The notes under the pieces: generated by a model
Seen by the model: the letters and a program-made list of their open reading frames with translations, nothing else
The model's database searches: none
What the model was told of the DNA's origin: nothing
Source: an uncultured Clostridia bacterium
GTDB lineage: Bacteria > Bacillota > Clostridia > UBA1381
DNA length: 14,418 nt
Assembly (NCBI GenBank): GCA_910578235.1
Contig: CAJTPP010000028.1
Location: forward strand, 1 to 14,418
Reading direction: 5' to 3'
Shown here: in pieces, positions 6,957 through 13,409 of the stretch
Layout: each line of letters begins with the position of its first letter
Position numbering within the stretch: the stretch's first letter is position 1
Position numbers and translations under genes: made by a program

Positions 6957-8261
6957 TTATTTTACATCTACCTTTTCGCCGGCAAGTATTTTGTTCATTG
7001 TTCTTGCGGCGCACATTTTTCCGCACATGGAACAGGTATGTTTCTCCTCGGGAGGAAGCTCGTTATAGTATCTTTGTGGTTTTTCAGGTTCTATAGCGTA
7101 TTTAAACATTTCATCCCAGCACACTCGCCTTCTCGCATCGCTCATTTTGTCGTCGATTTCTCTTGCTCCTTTTATGCCTTTGGCCATATCGCCGGCGTGA
7201 GCGGCTATTTTTGAAGCGACAATGCCCTCTCTGACATCATCAGCGTCGGGGAGTCTCAAATGCTCGGCAGGTGTTACATAACATAAAAAATCGGCTCCGT
7301 TTGCCGCTGCGACAGCTCCTCCGATTGCGGAAGTGATATGATCGTAACCGGGGGCAATATCTGTTACAAGAGGGCCTAACACGTAAAACGGAGCGTTATG
7401 ACAAAGACGTTTTTCGAGCTTCATATTTGCGGCAATTTCGTCAATAGTCATATGACCGGGACCTTCAACCATGACCTGCACATTCTTATCCCACGCTCTT
7501 TTTGTCAGTATGCCCAGTTCAACAAGTTCTGTAATCTGGGACGCGTCGGTAGAATCATGTGTAGAGCCGGGACGGCAGGCGTCACCGAGACTGATTGTAA
7601 CATCATATTTCGCGAGAATATCAAGCACTTTGTCATAGTGTTCATAAAACGGATTTTCATTGCCGGTCATTTCCATCCATGCGTATATAAGCGATCCGCC
7701 GCGGGATACAATATTTGTAAGACGTCCGCCCGAGGCTTTAAAAATTTCCGCAGTTCTGCGGTTTATGCCGGCGTGAATTGTCATAAAGTCAACGCCCTCT
7801 TTTGCGTGAGCTTCTATAACCTCAAGAAATTCGTCTGCCGTTATATCCGCAAGCTCCTTGTCAAGATATCCTACAGCATCATACATCGGTACGGTGCCTA
7901 TCATTGCGGGACATTCGTTAATAAGCTTTTGACGAAATTCATGTGTCTTTCCATAACAGCTTAAGTCCATTATAGCTTCGGCTTTCATATTGACTGCCAT
8001 ACGTACCTTTTCCCATTCAAGGCTGTAGTCCGTGCAGTCTTTGGAAATGCCGAGATTGACATTGATTTTTGTTTTCATACCCATTCCCACAGCCTCGGGG
8101 CTAAGAGCTGTATGGTTTTTGTTCGCGGGAATTGCAACGCAGCCTTGTGCGACACGCTCACGGAGAAGTTCCGCGTCAATATTTTCTTTAGCGCATATAA
8201 TCTCCATTTCTGGAGTGATTATGCCTTTTTTAGCGGCGTCCATTTGTGTAGTGTAGTTCAT
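6957..8261 (-). CDS. thiC: Phosphomethylpyrimidine synthase ThiC
   Basis: ThiC is the radical SAM enzyme that rearranges aminoimidazole ribotide (AIR) into HMP phosphate, the pyrimidine half of thiamin, in the cytosol. The 434 residues correspond to the short form lacking the long N-terminal extension. Landmarks include GCVAIPANKNH (40-50), the INVNLGIS strand (66-73), MDLSCYGK (98-105), MTIHAGI (160-166), NIVSRGGS (183-190), SLGDACRPGS (224-233), MVEGPGHM (264-271) and CYVTPAEHL (327-335). The C-terminal cluster motif reads TCSMCGKMCA (Cys410, Cys413, Cys417), spaced Cx2Cx3C. AGAGGA lies 7 nt before the ATG. It is the first gene after a TPP riboswitch and terminator, so it should be expressed when thiamin pyrophosphate is low. 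Downstream genes follow after 20 bp. Confidence 0.98.
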   Translation of the reverse strand: MNYTTQMDAAKKGIITPEMEIICAKENIDAELLRERVAQGCVAIPANKNHTALSPEAVGMGMKTKINVNLGISKDCTDYSLEWEKVRMAVNMKAEAIMDLSCYGKTHEFRQKLINECPAMIGTVPMYDAVGYLDKELADITADEFLEVIEAHAKEGVDFMTIHAGINRRTAEIFKASGGRLTNIVSRGGSLIYAWMEMTGNENPFYEHYDKVLDILAKYDVTISLGDACRPGSTHDSTDASQITELVELGILTKRAWDKNVQVMVEGPGHMTIDEIAANMKLEKRLCHNAPFYVLGPLVTDIAPGYDHITSAIGGAVAAANGADFLCYVTPAEHLRLPDADDVREGIVASKIAAHAGDMAKGIKGAREIDDKMSDARRRVCWDEMFKYAIEPEKPQRYYNELPPEEKHTCSMCGKMCAARTMNKILAGEKVDVK

Positions 8262-8314
8262 TTGTTTTCCTCTTTTCTTAATATTATGAAAGTAGTGAGA
8301 ATTTTCTTGATAAG

Positions 8315-8341
8315 AAAAAAATGCTCACGAAAAGAGAGCAT
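8315..8341 (-). terminator. Riboswitch-controlled terminator upstream of thiC
   Basis: On the minus strand ATGCTC and GAGCAT (8336-8341 with 8321-8326) form a 6-bp stem with a 9-nt loop, followed by seven T residues. It sits directly after the TPP aptamer and about 55 nt before thiC, so it is the expected switch-off structure when TPP is bound. Confidence 0.78.
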
Positions 8342-8354
8342 AAAAAAATCCGGT

Positions 8355-8447
8355 CATTTTCCGCTGCGGCATTATCCGTATGCAGTCAATGGGTCGAAGC
8401 GGGACATGAATTGTCCGTGCTTCCTCTCAGCAACAAGCTCCCCTTTA
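8355..8447 (-). promoter_or_regulatory. TPP (thi-box) riboswitch of the thiC operon
   Basis: Read on the minus strand, the conserved aptamer elements occur in order: AAAGGGGAGC (P2 5' side), GCTGAGAGGAAGC containing the CTGAGA core, an extra stem GGAC-AATTCAT-GTCC closed by GAAGC/GCTTC, GACCCATTGACTGC, and CGGATAATGCCG followed by CAGCGG. CTGAGA plus GGATAATGCC are the pyrimidine- and pyrophosphate-binding signatures. Position, starting about 10 nt after the predicted transcription start and ending before a terminator, fits transcriptional control of thiC and the two genes behind it. Bound TPP should lower expression. Confidence 0.95.
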
Positions 8448-8458
8448 TTGTTGAAGCT

Positions 8459-8487
8459 ATTATATAATAAATTAATGAGCGTGTCAA
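8459..8487 (-). promoter_or_regulatory. Consensus sigma-A promoter of the thiC operon
   Basis: On the minus strand TTGACA (8487-8482) is followed by exactly 17 bp and then TATAAT (8464-8459), a perfect match to the housekeeping consensus. Transcription would start near 8452, immediately before the TPP aptamer. The -35 box abuts the terminator hairpin of the upstream acetyltransferase gene. Confidence 0.9.
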
Positions 8488-8527
8488 GATAAAAGCCAAA
8501 ATAGAAATGCTTATTTTGGCTTTTATC
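8488..8527 (-). terminator. Terminator of the ndpA-like/GNAT unit
   Basis: A perfect 16-bp inverted repeat (arms 8488-8503 and 8512-8527, 8-nt loop) whose inner part GCCAAAATA/TATTTTGGC is followed by TTTTATC on the minus strand. It lies about 120 bp after the acetyltransferase stop and immediately before the thiC promoter, insulating the two units. Confidence 0.82.
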
Positions 8528-8646
8528 GGTTTGAATGAATATTTGTGATATGAAAAACTGTATTAAATATAAATTCAATATTATTACAAAGCCGCAGTGG
8601 AATTTTCTTATAAAAATAGTAATATTATAAATGATCCGAGATGCGG

Positions 8647-9219
8647 TCATATATTTTCTTCTATAAAATGTGTATCATAACGTTTCCAATAATTTTGATA
8701 TATTCTGTTATTTTGTCCGTCAAGATTTAATTGATACATTCTAAAAGTAACTAAAAAATCTTTAGGCTGCCATTGCTCTTTGTATGAATAGCAGTACTTC
8801 ATGCCTATATTTTGCATTACTTTGCCGCTTACGGGGTTATTTATATCGTGTGTTGCCGTAATATACGGTATATTATCTTTTTTTAATTGTTTAATAAGAG
8901 CTTTGCTTGCCTCTGTAGTGATACCTTTGTGCCAAAAATTTTTATTGAGAGCATAACCGAAGTCATGACTGTCGGCAGTGTCTGCTTTTACATAACCAAT
9001 AGGATAATTATCTGTTTTCAAGCAAATCGCAAAATAGTATTTTTGATTTTTAAAGTGTTCTTTGTAAAATTTTTTTGTATCGCTTATATTTTGCATAGGA
9101 AACCATGGTAAAAAAGTATTAACCTCTTTATCTTTTAAAAGTAAATATAAAGCTTCAATATCTTTTTCTTCAAATGGTCTTAATATAAGTCTGTTAGTAG
9201 TCATTTGTAATGTGTCCAT
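8647..9219 (-). CDS. GNAT-family N-acetyltransferase (RimJ/RimL-like)
   Basis: A 190-residue acetyl-CoA-dependent N-acetyltransferase. The N-terminal TTNRLILRPFEEKDIEALY is typical of the RimJ/RimL-like branch, acting on protein N-termini or small amines. The acetyl-CoA-binding region is seen in GYALNKNFWHKGITTEASKALI (about residues 88-109), and NNPVSGKVMQNIGMKY (about 127-142) is the following conserved helix. GGAG lies 8 nt before the ATG. It follows the nucleoid-associated protein gene by 24 bp and is probably co-transcribed with it. Its codons are strongly A/T-ending (AAA, AAT, TTA, ATA) compared with thiC or mnmE, which hints at recent acquisition. The substrate cannot be told. Confidence 0.85.
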   Translation of the reverse strand: MDTLQMTTNRLILRPFEEKDIEALYLLLKDKEVNTFLPWFPMQNISDTKKFYKEHFKNQKYYFAICLKTDNYPIGYVKADTADSHDFGYALNKNFWHKGITTEASKALIKQLKKDNIPYITATHDINNPVSGKVMQNIGMKYCYSYKEQWQPKDFLVTFRMYQLNLDGQNNRIYQNYWKRYDTHFIEENI

Positions 9220-9243
9220 GTTTTTCTCCGTAATATTGTTATC

Positions 9244-10254
9244 CTACTTGTTTATAACTTCTCCGATATTGTTTATCTGAATAGAAATGGTACCGTCTTC
9301 ATTATTAATAAACTGTATGTACTCACTGTTTTGGTAATATTCGGCGGGGAAAGTCAGTTCAACGCCGATGTCGGTAACAATCTTTACATTTGAAGCGAGT
9401 TTTTTTGTTACATAGCTGTTGACTTCGACTCTCTGAGGGACATTTGCTTTTTCAATTTTTTCTATAAATTCTTCGCGCATACCGGGTTTACCGTCAAATA
9501 TTTTTTCCGCCACTTTATCTGTCTCAATGTATTCCTGTTCTCCGTTCTCAATATTTTCCGTTATATATTCTTTCATTTTAGATAGAGTTTCAAGCTCGTC
9601 ACCGCCGTTTTCCTCGGTAACTTTTTTAGCGATCTTTTTAACTGCGTTTACAGACTCTCGGGAAGAAATATCATATATACATTCAAGCAGCACGTCTGCT
9701 ATTAGGTCAGTAGTTTCACCGTCAATTTTACGTTTTTTTCCTTTATATCGGATACTGTAGTCATCTGTATTTATAAACGCGCATTCGCTTATGCGCTGTG
9801 ATGTAGTGGGTAAAATGGCGTAATGATTAATTATCTGGTTTTTAACTTTATTGTCCTCTTGATATACCTGATGTGTATAGCCGATTTTATTATCACACTT
9901 TAAAACGGCTAATATGGGACGCTCGTTAATAATGCAGTCGCATACTATAAGATCGGAGGAATCAGGCTTGTCCGACTGAGTGACACCCTCGTATACCTTT
10001 TGAGCTATGAATTTAGACATTGTGCTGAAATAATCATCGCTTTTTATATATTCCGAAAGATGATACTTGAAGCCGCTGTTGTCGGAAAATTCGCCGGTAC
10101 GCAGTCCCGCGTCTTCAAAAACTTTTTCAATGTGCTTTGTTATAAAATTATTTATACTCGCGTCGCTGACGTCAAGCTCCTCGTCAGAGTAGACGCTTAC
10201 GCCCGAATTACCGTCAAGTATATGTAATATTGCTCTTTTTAATGATGCTATCAT
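9244..10254 (-). CDS. 37-kDa nucleoid-associated protein (NdpA/YejK family)
   Basis: A 336-residue protein of the 37-kDa nucleoid-associated family (NA37; YejK/NdpA in gamma-proteobacteria), which binds DNA; the role in Firmicutes is not well established. Family features seen are the opening helix and strand IASLKRAILHILDGNSG, the acidic middle region with HIEKVFEDAG and FIAQKVYEGV, the strand DLIVCDCIINERPILAVLKC and following GYTHQV, and a C-terminal beta region ending VELTFPAEYYQNSEYIQFINNEDGTISIQI. AAAGGA lies 10 nt before the ATG and a plausible extended -10 promoter is at 10285-10312. The GNAT gene follows closely. Homologues also occur on phages and mobile elements, but no other such genes are present here. 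Confidence 0.85.
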   Translation of the reverse strand: MIASLKRAILHILDGNSGVSVYSDEELDVSDASINNFITKHIEKVFEDAGLRTGEFSDNSGFKYHLSEYIKSDDYFSTMSKFIAQKVYEGVTQSDKPDSSDLIVCDCIINERPILAVLKCDNKIGYTHQVYQEDNKVKNQIINHYAILPTTSQRISECAFINTDDYSIRYKGKKRKIDGETTDLIADVLLECIYDISSRESVNAVKKIAKKVTEENGGDELETLSKMKEYITENIENGEQEYIETDKVAEKIFDGKPGMREEFIEKIEKANVPQRVEVNSYVTKKLASNVKIVTDIGVELTFPAEYYQNSEYIQFINNEDGTISIQINNIGEVINK

Positions 10255-10284
10255 GTTATCATTCCTTTCAGTATTGTAAAAATT

Positions 10285-10312
10285 ATTTTATCACAAAACT
10301 GAAACAATGTAA
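10285..10312 (-). promoter_or_regulatory. Putative promoter of the nucleoid-associated protein gene
   Basis: On the minus strand TTACAT (10312-10307) and TAAAAT (10290-10285) are 16 bp apart, with TGA directly before TAAAAT giving an extended -10. It lies about 30 bp before the ATG. The region is AT-rich, so chance resemblance is possible. Confidence 0.45.
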
Positions 10313-10353
10313 ATATTGATAAATATAAATTATTTATAATATGTTGAGTATAG

Positions 10354-10399
10354 ACTGTAATATCCCTCCGTACAGTATTATACAGAGGGATATTACAGT
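10354..10399. terminator. 15-bp perfect inverted repeat after the secreted-protein gene
   Basis: Arms 10354-10368 and 10385-10399 (ACTGTAATATCCCTC and its complement) are perfectly complementary around a 16-nt loop that can itself pair (GTA/TAC). It begins 2 bp after the stop of the minus-strand gene at 10401-11666, the usual place for a terminator, but the minus-strand tail (CTATACTC) is poor in T, while the plus-strand side has TTTTACTTT. Confidence 0.55.
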
Positions 10400-10400
10400 T

Positions 10401-11666
10401 TTACTTTCTGCTTTTGACGAGAATAATCATGGAGCATACAAATCCGACTATTCCGACAGAAATTACTATGAACAATACAGGAAGCCAAAAATTTTCCGTA
10501 AGAGGAGCTTTTGATTCTGTAGGATCAGAGGAATGAGTCCATTTTATGTTATGGTGTGCTGAAAACGGGGAATAAACATATATTTCACTTTGCGAGGGGA
10601 GTATTTCTCCCATACCAAGACGAAGAAGAGAATATCCGTTTTCTGTCTTTTGAAGCACCGCGAAGCTGTACTCGGGTTTTGACACGTTATTTTCATTGTA
10701 TATATCGGAAAATACAACAAAATAAACATTTCCCCCCAGATCATACACGCCTTCAATATCAAGAATTTGTGTTGAAAAATATACATCAAAACCACCTGTG
10801 TAAAAATAATAGCCGTTACTGTAGCAGAACCCTCTGCTTACAAGATTATTTACAGGAGGCTTATCGGGTGTTATGCGAAAGACGTTTTCCATAACAAAGT
10901 CAATAAAATCACTGTTTACAAGAGAAACATTGTTGTAGCCGAAGCTGCTGCTGTTGCCCGAAAGAGGCTCGATATCCGTAAGCAGACAGAAATTCTTATG
11001 CGTGTATAAAATGTATTTGAATAAGGTGTCATAGTCATAATCTTTTATATCAAAATGCATAATATCGGCGCAGGAGGTGACAGTTCTCTTCATTGTTTCG
11101 ATTTCGCTTTCGGGAAGAATGTTAAGCTTGTCGGACATGGTATAGCCCGCCACCGTATCTTCTTTCAGCTGCTTTAAAAACTGATATACATAGCTGCTGT
11201 CAACGCGGGAGATGACTCTGCCGTTTTTAACATCGGCTATAAGGGTTTTGGTATTGAATTCAGACACATCACTGATGAAAAAAGCGTCATTTTCAAGCGT
11301 ATAGCATTTTGTAATATTTTTACTGTTTTCATGTGAGGTAAAGAGAATATAGTCTGTGCCGTCCGCGCGTGCGACAGAGAGTTGGGAATTGATGCCTAAA
11401 GGTAATAGAAGAGTATCAGTAAGCTGTATGCCGTCAGTATCATCATAAACCTGACATTCAAAACCGTCAGATGTAATTTCCGCGATGAATAATGACTCGT
11501 TTCCCTGAAAGTTTTTTTTATCAGCATAGACAATTCCGCCGTTTCCGTCATAAACTCCAATATCGGATAATTTTTCGGACAGTATTCTGTCAAACTGAGG
11601 TGAGGCAAAAGCTGTCAGAGGAGTAAGTATAAGTATTACGGCGGATAATATAAGTAATTTTTTCAT
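10401..11666 (-). CDS. Unrecognised secreted protein with C-terminal membrane anchor
   Basis: I do not recognise a family. The 421 residues begin with a clear signal peptide, MKKLLILSAVILILTPLTAFA, with likely cleavage at AFA-SP (about residue 22). A long extracytoplasmic region follows (about 23-393), rich in Asp, Ser, Tyr and beta-strand-like segments. A single membrane helix lies near 394-417 (LPVLFIVISVGIVGFVCSMI), ending in KSRK. This predicts a type I protein exposed outside, anchored without an LPxTG sortase motif. No catalytic motif or repeat was found. The ATG has no ribosome site directly upstream; a good GGGAGGG instead serves a GTG-started overlapping short ORF at 11694. A CmpB-like membrane gene precedes it by 176 bp; a perfect inverted repeat follows the stop. 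Confidence 0.8.
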   Translation of the reverse strand: MKKLLILSAVILILTPLTAFASPQFDRILSEKLSDIGVYDGNGGIVYADKKNFQGNESLFIAEITSDGFECQVYDDTDGIQLTDTLLLPLGINSQLSVARADGTDYILFTSHENSKNITKCYTLENDAFFISDVSEFNTKTLIADVKNGRVISRVDSSYVYQFLKQLKEDTVAGYTMSDKLNILPESEIETMKRTVTSCADIMHFDIKDYDYDTLFKYILYTHKNFCLLTDIEPLSGNSSSFGYNNVSLVNSDFIDFVMENVFRITPDKPPVNNLVSRGFCYSNGYYFYTGGFDVYFSTQILDIEGVYDLGGNVYFVVFSDIYNENNVSKPEYSFAVLQKTENGYSLLRLGMGEILPSQSEIYVYSPFSAHHNIKWTHSSDPTESKAPLTENFWLPVLFIVISVGIVGFVCSMIILVKSRK

Positions 11667-11694
11667 AGTAAAATGTAATAACGCTGTTTTTCAC
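11590..11694 (-). CDS. Possible short leader ORF overlapping the start of the secreted-protein gene
   Basis: A 34-codon frame opens with GTG (11694-11692), 4 nt after GGGAGGG (11705-11699), the best Shine-Dalgarno in this stretch. It reads VKNSVITFYYEK and ends with TGA at 11592-11590. It passes over the ATG of the secreted protein (11666) in a different frame. It resembles no known peptide. It may be a translated leader coupling initiation downstream, or may merely be a chance frame behind a purine-rich run. Confidence 0.25.
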   Translation of the reverse strand: MKNSVITFYYEKITYIIRRNTYTYSSDSFCLTSV

Positions 11695-11842
11695 GTTACC
11701 CTCCCTTATATATAGCTTTTCCCAAAATTCGATTTTTTTTCTCAAAATCCCCTTATTTTTTTGAAAAAAATATGGCATACGAAGTCTGATGTTTTTAGGA
11801 GAATACATGATATATTTATACTGAAGAATTACAAGTATATAT

Positions 11843-12259
11843 TTAAAACAGCGTATAATGCGGCTTTTCCTCATCAAAGAAAAGATAACGGAGATAATCG
11901 TCAGTGATGATACATACAGGACTAAGAAGAAACCACAAAAGCATGTACGGAAGACATATCTGTCCCATTATGTTAAGAGGCATGTCATAATAGCTCCATA
12001 CATTTAAATGCAGCCATAAGTTAAGAATGCAGCCGGAAATAAATTCAAGCAATGTGATAATAAACGCGCCTATAATCATTTGTATTATAAGAGGCATATC
12101 CCAGCTGTATTTTTCGTTTATGAAGCCGAGAAGCAGAAAACACAGACCTCCGAGTATGAACATACTCCAGTGTGAGTAACCCCGCCACAGCATTTCGATA
12201 AGTATATATACAATTCCTCCGAAAGTAAACAGAAAGAGATGTTTTAACAGCTTTGACAT
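11843..12259 (-). CDS. CmpB-like integral membrane protein (putative ABC-transporter type IV family)
   Basis: A 138-residue integral membrane protein with four hydrophobic helices, near residues 5-25, 29-46, 54-82 and 94-118. The stretches GGLCFLLLGFINE, IIGAFIITLLEFISGCILN and PLNIMGQICLPYMLLWF match the small Firmicutes family listed in Pfam as putative ABC-transporter type IV (CmpB); despite that name no ATPase partner is present and transport is not demonstrated. AAAGGA sits about 8 nt before the ATG and a promoter with TATAAT is upstream. The C-terminal tail is short and cytoplasmic or external, not determinable. It may be co-transcribed with the secreted protein gene 176 bp downstream, since no terminator is visible between them; the gap is AT-rich with runs of A and T. 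Confidence 0.78.
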   Translation of the reverse strand: MSKLLKHLFLFTFGGIVYILIEMLWRGYSHWSMFILGGLCFLLLGFINEKYSWDMPLIIQMIIGAFIITLLEFISGCILNLWLHLNVWSYYDMPLNIMGQICLPYMLLWFLLSPVCIITDDYLRYLFFDEEKPHYTLF

Positions 12260-12294
12260 AATATCAATCCTTTTTTAATTAATCACATACACCT

Positions 12295-12324
12295 ATTATA
12301 TGAACAAACAGTGAATTTAATCAA
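12295..12324 (-). promoter_or_regulatory. Putative promoter of the CmpB-like gene
   Basis: On the minus strand TTGATT (12324-12319), an 18-bp spacer and TATAAT (12300-12295) lie about 35 bp before the ATG at 12259 and just after the terminator of the preceding hydrolase gene. Confidence 0.62.
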
Positions 12325-12337
12325 AGAATATATAACC

Positions 12338-12365
12338 AAAAATACCGCTCACATATGAGCGGTAT
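12338..12365 (-). terminator. Terminator of the carbon-nitrogen hydrolase gene
   Basis: On the minus strand ATACCGCTCA, loop TATG and TGAGCGGTAT form a perfect 10-bp stem (12365-12342), continuing into a run of five T residues. It lies about 38 bp after the hydrolase stop codon. Confidence 0.88.
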
Positions 12366-12402
12366 ATAATTGCGGGCTTATAATAATGCGGGTAATCGCC
12401 GT

Positions 12403-13284
12403 CTATTTCCTGTAATCGGATCTTATGAACGGTTTTTGTATTTTAGTGTCAGTCAGTAATTTATATCTTTTTGGATGGCGGTAAGCGTTGCCGTGTACTT
12501 CGCTTTTACGGTATTTACGAAGCTGATCCAGATCAAGTCCGGCGATAAATATTCCTTCAGTTTCGTCTGCCTGCATAATGCAGGTGTCGCGTGAGGAAGT
12601 AAGCTCCGGCAGATATGCAACGCCGTCAAAAACGCTGGATCTTCCGTTGCAGTCGGGTACAGATGAAGGATAATTGCATGTGGCAATAGCTAACATGTTT
12701 TCATATGCTCTGGCGCGAAGCTGGGAAAGACGGTTGATTTCCATTGGACACGCGTTGGGAACCAGAATAAGCTCTGCGCCTTTGAGCATTAAAATTCTTG
12801 CGCTTTCGGGAAATTCTCTGTCATAACATATCATTATCCCAACTTTAACATTGCCTCCGGCCGTATCAAGATCTGTAACATAGAAGTCAGTCCCTGCCGT
12901 CAGATTGCGTTCTGCGCCGAAATCACATGTGTGCACCTTTGAATAAACAAGTTTCTGTCTGCCAAATCTGTCAAAAAGAACACAAGTGTTGCGGGGAGCG
13001 TTTTTATATTGCTCGAGTAATGTTATGCCTATAGCCATGTTCAGCTTTTTTGACAGTCTGCTGAAGGTGTTGACAAAATCTCCGTTAATAGGGATTGCTT
13101 CTGATATCCAATCATTAACAGAACGGTCGTATATATTATATCCGTTACTCCACATCTCGGGAAACAGTGCGATATCCGCATCCATTGCTTTTGCGGCTTC
13201 GCAATATTTTATTCCCTTTTCTAAATTGTCAGTTAATGTTCCGCAGGGGGAAATCTGTAATAAGGCTATTTTCAGAACTGGCAT
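12403..13284 (-). CDS. Carbon-nitrogen hydrolase (nitrilase superfamily)
   Basis: A 293-residue cytosolic amidase of the nitrilase superfamily, hydrolysing a C-N bond of an unknown amide or carbamoyl substrate. The Glu-Lys-Cys triad is complete: Glu43 in ALFPEMW, Lys116 in YSKVHTCDFGAE and Cys153 in ICYDREFPES. Length and motifs fit a single stand-alone domain. The KVHTCDFGAERNLTAGTDF segment recalls N-carbamoyl amino acid or N-carbamoylputrescine amidohydrolases, but the match is not specific enough to name one; omega-amidase and other branches remain possible. AAAGGA lies 10 nt before the ATG. It follows gyrB after that gene's terminator and has its own terminator. A promoter is probable in the AT-rich 13300-13335 stretch, but I cannot place it firmly. 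Confidence 0.9.
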   Translation of the reverse strand: MPVLKIALLQISPCGTLTDNLEKGIKYCEAAKAMDADIALFPEMWSNGYNIYDRSVNDWISEAIPINGDFVNTFSRLSKKLNMAIGITLLEQYKNAPRNTCVLFDRFGRQKLVYSKVHTCDFGAERNLTAGTDFYVTDLDTAGGNVKVGIMICYDREFPESARILMLKGAELILVPNACPMEINRLSQLRARAYENMLAIATCNYPSSVPDCNGRSSVFDGVAYLPELTSSRDTCIMQADETEGIFIAGLDLDQLRKYRKSEVHGNAYRHPKRYKLLTDTKIQKPFIRSDYRK

Positions 13285-13361
13285 TATTTAACATCCTTTC
13301 GATATAATGTATTATGCTAATAATATCACAATCAGCGGGGAAAAGCAATCTGAGCAGAATA

Positions 13362-13399
13362 AAATAAGAGCATATCATTCTGATAAAAATGATATGCTC
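13362..13399 (-). terminator. gyrB terminator
   Basis: Arms 13368-13379 and 13388-13399 (GAGCATATCATT and its complement) form a perfect 12-bp stem with an 8-nt loop. On the minus strand it is followed by TTATTTTATT. It begins 10 bp after the gyrB stop codon. Confidence 0.85.
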
Positions 13400-13409
13400 A
13401 TTAAAATAA

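Noticed and set aside
7398..7964. 188-codon plus-strand frame
   Set aside because: It lies wholly antisense within thiC, which is unambiguous; the product has no recognisable family and no convincing ribosome site.
8372..8650. 92-codon minus-strand frame starting over the GNAT stop (ATGA overlap)
   Set aside because: It runs straight through a perfect terminator hairpin, the thiC promoter and most of the TPP aptamer, and has only a weak ribosome site, so it is not a real gene.
11750..11775. Palindrome of T-run and A-run (ATTTTTTTGAAAAAAAT)
   Set aside because: A/T homopolymer pairing only, with no GC core, so it is not a convincing terminator or operator.
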